From positions 335,022 to 399,021 of the forward strand of contig NMRA01000062.1 of NCBI GenBank assembly GCA_002633005.1: DNA of 64,000 bases, in the 5' to 3' direction. This stretch comes from Phoronis australis. Lineage: Eukaryota; Phoronida; Phoronidae. The notes beneath the pieces were generated by a model. It was not told the DNA's origin, ran no database searches, and was given only the letters and a program-made list of their open reading frames with translations. Positions 1 to 12,500 of the stretch are shown here, piece after piece. How positions within the stretch are numbered: the stretch's first letter is position 1; every line of letters begins with the position of its first letter. Both the position numbers and the translations under genes were made by a program.

Positions 1-325
1 AGTCCAAAATGAACTATTTGCTTAAGAATTGACTAACCTCCCAATATTTGAATCTCGTTGCATTCCTTTTTCAAACCCAACGCAAGCAAACGAAACTCGT
101 CACGACAAAATTCAAATTCGAACAAGCGACGAGTCAAAAAAGGTTGAGAACATTTGAAGATGAAGTGATACACAGTTTGAAGTCAGAAACTATGCAGTGG
201 TAACAACTACAGTGCAGTAACATCCGGAAGACCTCTAAAAAGTTTTGCGTACTGTAAAGTGAAAAAAGAGTTCAAGATAACCACGCAACTCTAACCCACT
301 TGCATCACAATGTGACAGAACTCAC

Positions 326-525
326 TCATGTATATCAGCTATGGCGTTGATAATATCTCTGTGCTCCACGTATCCCGTCGAGGGGTCCTTCTTGGCAGCC
401 TCGTCCAGCAGTTCCATCATACGCCTAACTATGTCCCCTCGCTTCATACCCTCCAAGGCTTCCAGGTTCCGCAACTCCTCGGGCCACCAGGCCTTGTTCA
501 TTAACTTCCCTATGGCACCCAGGGC
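326..525 (-). CDS. WD-repeat gene, coding exon 33 (last visible)
   Basis: Residues about 1140-1206, including NKAWWPEELRNLEGLEGMKR and ending in a helical segment. It reads GA|GTGAGT: an in-frame TGA would follow, but the perfect donor makes it an exon end, so the gene continues beyond the left edge. The 5' edge of this exon and its acceptor are repeated twice upstream. If the TGA were used, the protein would end here. Confidence 0.82.
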
Positions 526-3500
526 CTAGAGAAAGAGCTTTAAATTTATTTTATTTAAATCATAACTTCCCTACGGCACCCAGGGCCTAGAGAGAGAAAG
601 AGAAGCGTTTATTCTTTTAAATCATAACTTCCCTCTGGCACCCAGGGTCTAGAGATTGAAAGACAAGCTTTTAATATGTTTTTAAATCATACAAAAATAT
701 ACACTGTTATATGACTGGGTGGCCAGCAAAGGCATGGGCCGTTAGTAACTGGTAGCTGACCACTGAGTAACAATAAATAGTAACAAGTAAGGTAACAAAC
801 TGCACCAAAGATTTAATGCTACATGTGGAAGAAGTAAATGATTATTAATTAAGGATATTTTAGCTGGACGTATCTAGTAAAAACTTTAAGTTGCAGGGAT
901 CACAGCTGTCCCCTGCTACAGAAGATGGTTGACTGCGGTCTCGGAACTTCCCCCCTTTCCTGTGAAACTGTACTGGAGTGACCTCTATTGGATAGGACCG
1001 TGTCGCCAGTACAGCTTCAGAGGAAAGGCAGGAAGATCCGATCTAGCGCAGGTTTTTAGAAAGTGGAGTATAAAAATGTATCTTGCCTTCAATCTCCGTC
1101 GTCTTTCAGCTTCTTCCTGTTGCTAAAAGTACACAAAGACATCTGTGTCTATTTCTTGCTAATCTACAAGCTCTACAAAAACCTACATTCCGATTAAGTT
1201 ACTAACATTACGTAATAATTAACACCAAGGGCAACAAAACACCAGGGATTCGTTTCCGATGAAAAATGACTTAAGACGTAAGACAAAAATTTGGTCTTAC
1301 GCTCCACACCTCTAAATAATATTTAAATTTCACTTGAGCAAAAATGAGAATATACACATCAATGCCAAATGCTGAGATAAATTCCTTAAATTATTTCTCA
1401 TAATTGCTCGATTAAACCTCTGTTCACCAACTGTGAAGAGGGAGCAGAAGACCAAATTTCTATCTTAAGTCTAAAATCATTTTTCACAAAACACACCTCA
1501 AGATAGGTCTGAGTACGATTATGAAAACATCTAGGAATAATAAGTGGGAACTGACCACAGGATGTAACATTTGAGGCATGTTTTAGGTCAAATTTACTCA
1601 GTCCACCAGTTGCCAACATGTTTCAATCATCAGATAGTTAAGACTACATCAAGAAGTTCAGAAAATAAAGTTGTGGCAGGGACAGTGCCACTGAAATAGG
1701 TCAAGCTCATGTGACATTCCTTTAACTAAAAAAAATGACTTTTGTGGCGGTTAAATCTTCCCATTGTATCCAGGGCTTGGAATGATCAATGAAAAAAGAG
1801 GAATTTTTATAACTTCCAGGTAATATATGGTTCCACAAATAAATAGGCTTCTGTCATAGAGAAAGTTTTTGTGTTGTAAAATTTAACTACCATAAACGTT
1901 TCAGCATGAATAAAGACAAAATAATGATAAAAAAGATGAAAAAAGAGGAAACTGGAAATCAAAGAAGAGGAAATCGAAACCAAAAAGAGGATCTTTATTC
2001 TTAAAAGAGGAAAATTCCAAGCCTTGTGTACCAAATCAAAGAATCTGTAGTTTCACTATGTGTAATAACAGAAATAAGCATTTGATACATTAAAGAACCA
2101 AAATAACGGGTTTAACCTTCATGAACCAACACAGTGGTTTTCACAGCTGACACTCCCAGTACACCACACAGCTGACACAGTACACCACTCAGACAGCATG
2201 TATACAACACTAAGCTGTGTTTCTTTTTTACAAAAAGTAGAAATAATTTAAAGTTTAACGCAATGGCCAGACCAAACAAACACTTTTGGTGGAAAGATGT
2301 CCCTAACTTAATTTCGTCAGTATTAAAAAGCCCTCGTTGAACCAAGAGCTTCGTCATTAACATTAAAAACCATGAGGAGTATTCTATACGGGTCGGGAGT
2401 TTCACACCAGGCAAAGGTCTTGCAACCTTACTCGAATATTTTAAATTTCTAGCAAAATGGCCACCACTAAAATGCCAGAATGCTTAATTTTGAAAGAAAG
2501 CTATGCTACGATAATTATTTCTGTTCTATAAGCCAATTTTTGTAGCTTTCCACGCGTCTTGCTCTTGAAGAGAGGGAATGCACTCCAAATAGTCTACATT
2601 TAAGACTGACAACTGATTCAACCTAAGCTTGAGATTGGAACCAAATTTCAAGCAGAGGCGACACCACCAGCAATTGTGAAACCACCTATGCCACGCCCTC
2701 ACCAGTGCTTTCAGTCGATCTTCCCTCTCACGTCTCAACCTGTCCTTCTCTTCCTGCGCTCGTTTCAACGCCTCCATGCGTTTACGCTCCTCATCAGACA
2801 CGCCCTTTATCGACTTTCGCTTCTTCTTCAACTTGTCCGTTTCTAGTAAACATAAAGTCAGTAGACCACAATTTACAGAGGATGCGAAGTTTCGACTCCC
2901 TCAATAGATGGCACTTTTTACCATGATTACAGCATTGTCACAAGGCTGAATGAAACTCAAAGCGCAATTGTCCAAAAATTTCTTTCGCACAAACTTTTAG
3001 CAGATTTTGATTCCGCCAGACAATTCATGCAAACATCTAAAGCAGCTACAATTAACCAGCGTACTGTCAAGCTAACTAACCTACTACTGAGAATAGCTTA
3101 GTGCCATGACACCAATGACGATGTTGGTTTTGGGCCAAATAAACAGTAGAAATACCAACACAGTGATGTGAATAGATTCATATTGGCCATTAAGGAGAGT
3201 CTTTGCCATTGCTGATCTAAATGCTAAGGGCTTGGCTGAACGGCAACCTGGGGTCAGCTGAGCTCACTCTTTGGGGATAGCTTTGACCTCTGTAGGTGAC
3301 TGCTTTAGGAGTGAGTTTTGCATGTAGTTCAGTTGATTTTGTTAAGGGTGACCCTGTTGGATTTTGGTGAACTCCTTGAGCATGATGAATTAAACTTTGA
3401 GGAAATGAAACGAACGTTGGACTTGTGTATATTATGTAAATACAGACCATAAACATCAACTGTGCTTGGGTTTCTACGGCCAATCTCAAGTGGTTTTTTG

Positions 3501-6500
3501 GGCTTAGAGGAAGCTGCACAGAAAAACACCACATGACAAGAGACAACTTGAGGAGTACGTGGCTTTGAGTAATAACAAACTGAGAGTTCCTTTCAAGTCC
3601 AGGAATCACAAAACTAATTTGACTTGTGAAAACTTTAAGACCAATTTTGTAAATGGTAAGTAAACTAAACCGAGTTTGAGGTTTTGTGATGTAAGCCAGG
3701 CTTAACAGGGATAGCTAGAGCAGCAATAAAATTAATTTACAGTTTGCGTTTCTTCTAAGAACTTCAGCAGTTAAATTCTGAATTCCCTACAGAAAGTTAG
3801 GACTAAGGAATTCATTATGGATATCACAACAAAGCCAGAAAATATCTTCAGTTAATACTACGTTATTAGTTTTATCTCCATTTAAAAACATTTCTACTAA
3901 AACAGTTAAACGCGAAATCCCTACTTTCCGAGACAGTTCGTGGCTTTGGACTTTTTGTCTTGTGTGTCTTCTCAGGTGGTGACTCGATTCGGCGGTGTTC
4001 GGGAACAATCTCCAAGTCGCTCACCCCGCGTTTGTCAATTTCAAACATTAATGGTGACACAGATTCCTGCAGAGAGCAACAGAAAAAGAATAAAAGAAAT
4101 CAATATACCCTTGAAAATTGAATTGCAAGAATCTTGAATCAAAAAGAAGTTGCATGCTTAGTTTTGATCGCCAATGAACACATAAGAATACACCGTCTAC
4201 GATGTTGAAAATGGTTCTCTATAAAAATAAATTTGATTCACATTAAATTGTAAAACTTTCCTTGAATACAGTGTAAGCACATTTTCACCAACCTCTATCA
4301 TATCTCGTTAACGCTATTTCATCGATCATATCCGGTGTCTGCACGTTCCTTAACCCTTGATCCCACTTCCACATTCTTGACCCACAAAAGTATTACTGTA
4401 AAATCTCACCAATTTTGAACAAAAATGTGTTCATTTCAAGGGCTTCTGACATCGGTGTGAATACCCACAATTAAACCATTGTCCAATGGTAGCCACGTTT
4501 CAGAACTTAGCATAAAACGTTGCCTTAGGGTAGTTTAATGTTTTGTAAAAATGAGAAAGAACTGCACGTGCACTACCTCCACAAATCGGCCATAATGTGT
4601 CTTACATTGGCGAGCTTCTATCGTATGATATTCAAAATTTATGAAAGTGTTGATTAAATATTTTGACAAAAGACACAGACACGTCAGCTGCTATAAACAC
4701 CTGTTCTGGCAAAGCAACAAAAATATACCAGATTTAAAGCACGCCACTATGAAATGGGTCTCGGCATGTTCCCTACTCTAACAAAAGTGCTTTCTCAACT
4801 TTCGAATTACAGAGTATTGTTGCTTGACACCACACGGTGGCAAAAAAGGGCAACAGTCAGCTATGACGTGCCCACAATTTGAAAACCAGTTTGATGCCCA
4901 TTACTGATTGGAGAAAACTGGTTCTCAAAATGCGGGGACTGTTATATCCAACTATTACCCAAAAAGACCTGTCATGGTAACACAAACTTAGTTCCAAGTT
5001 TAGTAATCGTTTTAAATTTACTAGTAAAATTCAAATTGAGACCACTTCTTACTGTAACTGGTCAAAAGTGTACATTTGTTTGAAGGTAAGATTTGTCAAC
5101 AAGAACTCAAGAAGCCGATGACCTGCAGTTCAACTCACACAACTGAAAACCTGTCATAGCCGTTAAGCTTACTGCAGAGCCGATTGTGGTTATTCTATGA
5201 AAGACATGATGGCGTAACGTTGTCTGCATGAGATGTGAGAGACAGGTGTAAATGTGCTAAAAACGTTTAGGAACGGTCTCACTCTGAGCTTACCACATTT
5301 AAGGACATTCAGAAAATATCAACTAATGATTCATTAGTCAACACTAAATGGACATCTAATGAAATTGACCGATCAAATATCTGCTCAGAATCCTTTTGCT
5401 CCTTCAAGGGAGATTATCGGCCACATGTCGTTTTCTGAGATCAGCCTCAATGTGGGGTCGAACCAGCAACTCCAGCGGTGGTACTCTAATGCAAAACTGG
5501 CGGGGCTAAACCCCGCTTGATAAATGGCAGACTATTTTAAAGGTATAAACTGGGAAATTCATTGGGCTTAATTTCAGCAAATGTCTGCCAACAATACTAG
5601 AAATAAAACCAGTAAAGTGCAATTATGAATTTTGTTACTTCAAGAAGTCTATACTATCCAATAATAATCTTGAAAATAAATTGTTCTTCGGCCGGTAAAC
5701 CAATAATGTCCCTTTGAGCAGTCTATGGTAACACTGAAAAACAATTAGTAATTCAAAACCATGCCAAAAACAAAAAACAAGAAAATAAGAAATTATGCAG
5801 CAGCACAAAAGAGGTACGACGTCATACGAACATGAAGATGTGTCTTGACAAGACCTACAAATGACAATGAGTGATGTTCACTGGAAGAGTCTCGATGTCT
5901 ACAAGGAAATCTGAAAATCATTCAGGGTTGATGAACGAATGACAATACACAAGGAACAACTGAGAGAGCGCAGACCTTCACCGGTTCACCTTCTTGTGTG
6001 ATTAAAGAAGAATGATGGTATAACCCATGCCAAATGTCATATGGATTTCGCAAGCTATTGTGATGGACATACTTCAGCATTTTATTTTCAGATGATGTAA
6101 ATCTAGGTATCAGTTAAAATTGTATATAAAACCTGTCGATTCATCCCATTCCCATTAATTCCCAGCCACTTCTATAAGTTTAAAAAAGTTTTCATCATAA
6201 ACTTTTTGGTTAAGTGTGCAATGACCTTCCAAGTCATCTTGAAGTTGGTAGATGTAATTGCCTTTGAAAATGAACATGGAGATGGCCCGAAAAAATGAGA
6301 AACGTGGCCCAAAAAATCCCTATGAACGAACATGGAAGATGGCACAAAAATGCAGGAATGAACACAACTAGCCCAAAAAACAGGGAATGAACATGGAAGG
6401 TGACCCAAAAACTAGGAATGAACTAGGAGATGACCCAAAATACCTGGAAAAATGAACGTGGAAGATGATCCAAAACACTTTATGAATGAGAAGATAACCA

Positions 6501-9500
6501 TGAGCATGAACACAAAATGAACAAACACACACACCAGTTGACGACTGCAAACAACAAGAGAAAACAAAATGAAAAAGACATAGCGGTCGCTAGCAGAAGC
6601 ATCAAATATGCTCCCTAGAAATGTAAAATAGAGAACTAAAATCAAAGCCACTACGACTACCAGGTGTCACACGTGGCTACCTCTAGGGGGAGATAATCGG
6701 GCAAGAGCGAATATCGTCTTGCCTGTGCCAGCCTTGCTTCAGGGCTGTCTTCTGGGATGAGACGGCGGGATGGTTTGACACCCAGCTTCTTGTAGGGGTC
6801 TATAAACTCATCGTCTTCATCACACTGTGGAGCAGGAATAAAATGGGATCAAGAGGGGGACACAAATACAGGTAGTGGGTGCAGTGAACATGACACCACA
6901 TAGAGTAAATGGTGTATGACTTTAAGGACTCAAAACACTTCATTTTCCTAAAGGCAAACATTTGGTCATAATTGTACAATAACCAGCCCACAGCGCTATG
7001 GAAATGTTTATAGGTACAAAAATATGCCAAAATTATTTCCACTGAAAAACGGTTCTAAATATCAGTATTTTTTCTCAAATATTCTCGCTACATCAATCCT
7101 TCATTTTGATAGAGCACAATTCAGCGACAGTGGAATGACTGAAGCACAACTGACTCTAGTTACTGATAGCATATGTTGCATTTCAATACAAGAACGACAA
7201 AAGGGCCACTTTGAGGCCTTACCAACCCCAATAATAGCAACTGATTTATCGCCAGCAAGCCATTCTTCACATTTTGTGGCATGTAAAGCTGCTTTACCAA
7301 TAAAATAGCTCTGAAATAAAGATTTGTTACCATCGGAAGCCTGCATGGTTATATTTGAGAAACTAGCTATCGGTACCCATCTTGGGCTCTTCGTTGGGGC
7401 ACTGGCAAAGAGCCCAAGATGAGCCCAAAGGCTAGGTTCTCAAATATAACCAGGCCGCCGATAGGTGACGATCTTAATTTCAATACTCTATAACAATGCC
7501 AGCTATGAACATTCTTTCCACCAATAAAAATAGTGTTGAGATACATTGCATACATAGCTATGTGTTTTCGATGAAGCTACAAAGCTTAATATATAGCTAC
7601 CGATACTGTGCAACAATGCGTAATGGCATCTGGAAGTGAGAGCCTTGGACCTCGTCTTAGTCACGCTTTGGTGAGCAAATAAAACAGTCCACTGATCTCG
7701 TGTACTGAAACAGTACAAGCCAAGCAAAGCAACACTCACTTCAGACAAGACGAATGATCTGTCAGACAATGACGACGAGGGTAGCTTTCCATCCGGATGG
7801 GTCTCCAACTAATAGAAAACACAGCAACAACCAATAAGACACAGCACACCATGCACACGGCAGTCATGTGACACCAACTATAAGCATAAAGTATATATAC
7901 ATTAAGTACTGCTCTTTTAAAATTTTTGGTCAATCAATTTCATTTTAAAGCAATATCAGTCACCTTATAAAAACAGTTACAACACAAAGAGCTGTTATGC
8001 ACCCATTGTGTGCATTGCATGCACCAAGGAATGGTCATAATTTCAAATGGCCACAAGAGGGCACAGTGGCATTTGAGTATGTCCAAAACATAAAATTGGA
8101 CACACATTGTAATTAAAATGAAAACTTTCACCAAATTTTCCAACAATCATTCGGTAAGCGGTTTGGCAAACACAACTACTGTTCATGACAAAGCTAATCA
8201 GAAAAATTTCCATTAAACAATTATGACAACTAAGTCTGCTAACAGCAAAAACGACCAGTGAACGATTATTATGGAGGATTTAAGCCACATGCTAATTCCT
8301 CCTCATTCTGGTGGTCACGAGGGAGGCTACACTGAACATATATTAATTTTCCGGTTCATTTAATTGTCTGAGTGCAAGTGATGTGTACAGTAGAGAGGCT
8401 GAAGTTGAAAAGCAGATATTACGTTTACTAAGACTGTCACTAGGGGGCACAGCACACGTCAGATTCATTTGAAGTTGACATCGTCAAATTTCATGAAAAT
8501 CTATCCAGGCACAGGTAGATACAACGGACGCGTTAAGCAGTCAAAGAGCACAAAAACTGGCACGTTCCATGCTCTCCCTTATGCAAGCTGGGTTTGGCTA
8601 TCCAAAACCCATAGTGGGTAAAAAATAATCCATATCTCCTCAGCCAAGACAGTAAACCCTTTGTTAAACTGTGTTTACTTTTTTAGGCCAACTGGGACAG
8701 TAGAATGACTAAGAGCAAGGTATTTCACAAAGAACTACTTTCACTGACCTTGCGTATCAATTTCAAAACGCATATATATGTATGTGAAGAACACCCTGAT
8801 TTACAAGGTGTGCAAAATTCTAAGCCACTACGCCGTCTAGTTACCCCCCCAAGCCCAAAATGAGCACGGATGAAACGTGACAGCAAAATTCGATTAGAAT
8901 CCCCCAAGGGATTGGAGAGTTTAAGTACTTGGGCCTTATTTTAGATCCCAATCTTAAATTTAATATGCACATAGATCATATCACAAAGAAATTATCAAAG
9001 AAAATCGGTGTACTTAAACGTCTAGGCAAATTTCTTAATGTCCGTACCCTTAAGACCCTTTACTATTGTATTATTCAGCCTCATATTGATTATTGTTTAC
9101 CGGTTTGGGGGCACACTAGTGACACACTTGTAAACAAAGTCCAAGTAATCCAAAATAGAGCCGCCAGAGCTATCCTGGGTACTAAAATTAGGGACACTAG
9201 GGTTGACGACTTGTACTCCAAGCTGGGATTTATGAAAGTAAGACAAAGAAATAAATATCTCTCTGCCTGTTGTATATACAGATGTATCAATGGCTAGGCT
9301 CCAGCATATCTCAGCAGTAAATTCAATAGCAGTCAGGCTGTTTATTCTACACGTTCTTCTGTTGCTGGCAATGTTTCTTCTAAAAAAATTAAAACCGAGA
9401 CTGGCAAGAGATCTTTTATCTATGCAGCTGCTATAATATGGAATTCTTTTAGCCCAGAAATTAAACGGTCCAACTCAATTACTACCTTTAAAGTAAATGT

Positions 9501-12500
9501 TAAAAAGTGGCTGTAATTTACTTAACCTTTTATACCCTGCCTATCTTAATCATGTCATTTTTTCATTGTCGTAAATACTCTCATTGTCTAGAGTCATCTC
9601 TTAATTTATTTCATCTGCCTTAGTTAATTTTTTACCATTATTTGTCATTTAGTTATTGTCTTAATTCTCAACCTTAACTGTTTTAATTGTATCTTTGTTA
9701 CGTATATTTCATTGTTTTATTACTTCATTGTATTATATTACTGTTTTTCTTGTTGAGGGCCCTCTTGGAAAGCAGTGCTATCACTGAAGAGGCCACCCTC
9801 ATTTTAAATATCACAATAATAAAATAATAAAATAAAAGGGGAAAGGAGACTATAGACGTCAGGATAGTGGTGACAGCACGATGCACAAACATGGGTGCAT
9901 AAACACTGATTTCAAGAGACACTTTTTTATTGAAGTAAAGACACATGCTGTGTGGTATACAACACATCTGACAGTAGTTTGAACACTGTGTTAGCGTTAT
10001 ATCATACATCCACTCAATACTTGAACAAAGTTCTCAGTAAATGAGACTGTTCACTTCATGTGCATCAATTGACAATCAAACTTAAAGTTTCACCCCTGCA
10101 AACAGCAGACAATTTTACACCTATACGCACCCTATTCACTAGCTGGTCAACAGTTACATCAGGAATCATGGAAAACTAGCAGGAAATTAAAATCAGCTTA
10201 TAATACAGTCATAACAAAAATTTATCGAGTTCCCAAAAGTTTACACTGTTCATCGACGTCACAGATTTTAGTTTAAGTAACATAACATGCTATAATGATC
10301 GAAGACCACATCTCACATTTTACAAGATGCAAAATGAAGGGAAAATACTTTGAAAAAATCTTCTAATAGATCTAAAATACTTAAAGAGATGGAAGAATAT
10401 CTTATTTCTAATAGAATGACCTTAAGCACTATTCCAACAGGGGTCACCACAGTTACCCAGCAGTCCTCTGCCACCATGACTTACCAGCAACTGCGAGGAC
10501 ACCTTGTGTTCCAATACAGGATCAGGAATACTCAAATTCATCAGGTCACGGATGACAGAGTTGGGTACCCAACCTGAACAGATAGACATTCAATGTGAGC
10601 TAGTAAGTCCTGGAAAACAGTCTTTAATAAAATGATGTTAAGAATTAATAATGAGTACACTTCAGTATTCACTGTATTTATTAGAAAAATCACGTGACAA
10701 TTAGTAAACATAAACATGCTGTAAAGATCCCCATGAAACAGGATAAGGATCGATTTCGAGAAATCTTTCGAATTCCTCCAATGTTGCGTGGTCGGCCCGG
10801 TAGTCATCAATAGAGAGACTCCATTCAGGGTAATTAGGCTACTATTAGATGGTATCTATTAGAAAGCTCAAAAATATCCTGACTGTTATTTTCCATTTTC
10901 TTTCTGGGACATAAAAACCCGATGGAGTGAAATAGACTGTGGGTTCTTAAATTTTCAAAACTGACCAAGTAATAGCAATTTGTCAACAAAACCAAGTCTT
11001 GAGCTTTTCAATGGAAAGTAAAATTGCAGAATGGCTCATCATCTTATAAGCATCACTAACTCACAACAGAAGCTTTGCCTGAAAGAGTGTGGATAAAACC
11101 AGTTGTGCTGAAGGAATCTTGTTCAAAGGGTATGTTCAGAACATGCGTCAAGACAGAGCAAACTTTGCTAATGAGACGTCGAAAGACCAAAGTTTTTCTC
11201 ACTATGGTTGGGAACGATCAGCTGCATGGCTGGCGTCAGCACTTCAGATTTCAAGCCCGATCCCTCATCGGGAGACAGTTAATTTGAGCCTCAGATATCC
11301 AATTTGGTTGTGGTTGTCCACTATTAAATTTTAAATTTGCGCTTTAACAGTAATTTTTTTGCATTCATCTCAAAGAAACACGTTCCAGCAACTTCAAATG
11401 AAAAACTGTCCAACTATGAGAGGAGTTACTTTAATTTGAAGAGTGAAAGTTATAGAATTAGCACAATGCGTTCTGCTAATAGAAAACTGCTTTGTGGAGG
11501 AATTTGACATCCCGGATGTTTAATTCGAATTAGGTACAACATCATGATCCAGACAGAAATTGTGCAATTCAAAGCAGCTCTTTTGGCCTCGGGAGAAAAC
11601 TTAGCTACGCTAATAAGTGAAGTTCAGCATACATATTCATTACACAAACCACTTGATAATTAGTAAACATGAAGTCATGCCTGCTAGTAAAGGTACATGC
11701 ATTACCAATTCCAGTTGCATTGAAAAGCTTCAGTATGCTAAACAGTAAGTCACAAATTAACGTTGAGATTTGACTTACCATAAGGGGTAATACGGTATTT
11801 AGGACTCATTTGACTTAATTCAATTTACCTTCATTGCCAATAGGGTTTTATGGGTTATTGGCCTTGGTTGCATTCAGTGCCATATTAAGGGTTCACATGA
11901 CTCTACCTCCAGGGGCAATATGGTATTAGGGTTGATTTCATTGGACTTACCTTTGGAAGTAAGTGTATTTAGGGCTCATTTGACTTGACTTATTTTCTAA
12001 CACAATATATTAGGGTTCATTTGACATGACTTACCATCAGGGGCAATGGGGTACTTGGGGTTCTTGGCTTTGGCAGCGTCCAGCTCCTGCTGAGAGACAG
12101 GCAGAGGGTCCAGCTCATAGGGGCGCATTTTGGCAGGGTCCACAGGAGAGAAGACAAGAGGAGTACCCAGCTCCTTCTTCACCTGCCGTGATGCTGATAC
12201 CACCACATCAGCCATTTGTTGTGAACTACGTCAACAGTAAAAAAGACAACTTAGTAGCAGTCACAACTTTACAAACATTCTTGCAGACAACACCTAATTA
12301 TCACTCTATACACAAACTTATACTCACGTGCCTGCGTATAAAAACATATTTTTTCAAAGAACATATTGTTTCAATTACACTCACACTTGCGGGCAACTAT
12401 CCCTTGTATATATGCATGTCTCAAACTGTGCGTCCATTCTTAATATCAGTTAAATAATATATGTTTAGTTGAGCACATTTCAATGTTTTTACATTCCACA

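Noticed and set aside
324-330. TGA stop directly after coding exon 33
   Set aside because: The TGA overlaps a perfect GTGAGT donor, so I treat it as an exon end; transcript data would decide.
3217-3609. 130-codon minus-strand frame
   Set aside because: No domain, no phase match with neighbouring exons, low-complexity-free but unconserved-looking intron sequence.
10730-10832. Open stretch on the minus strand reading DDYRADHATLEEFERFLEID, possible extra exon
   Set aside because: Only acceptor and donor choices in the wrong phase are available, while exons 28 and 29 join directly in frame and read naturally without it. It might be an alternative or pseudo-exon.
12026-12457. 143-codon plus-strand frame
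   Set aside because: It is the antisense of coding exon 28 running into intron; no domain seen.
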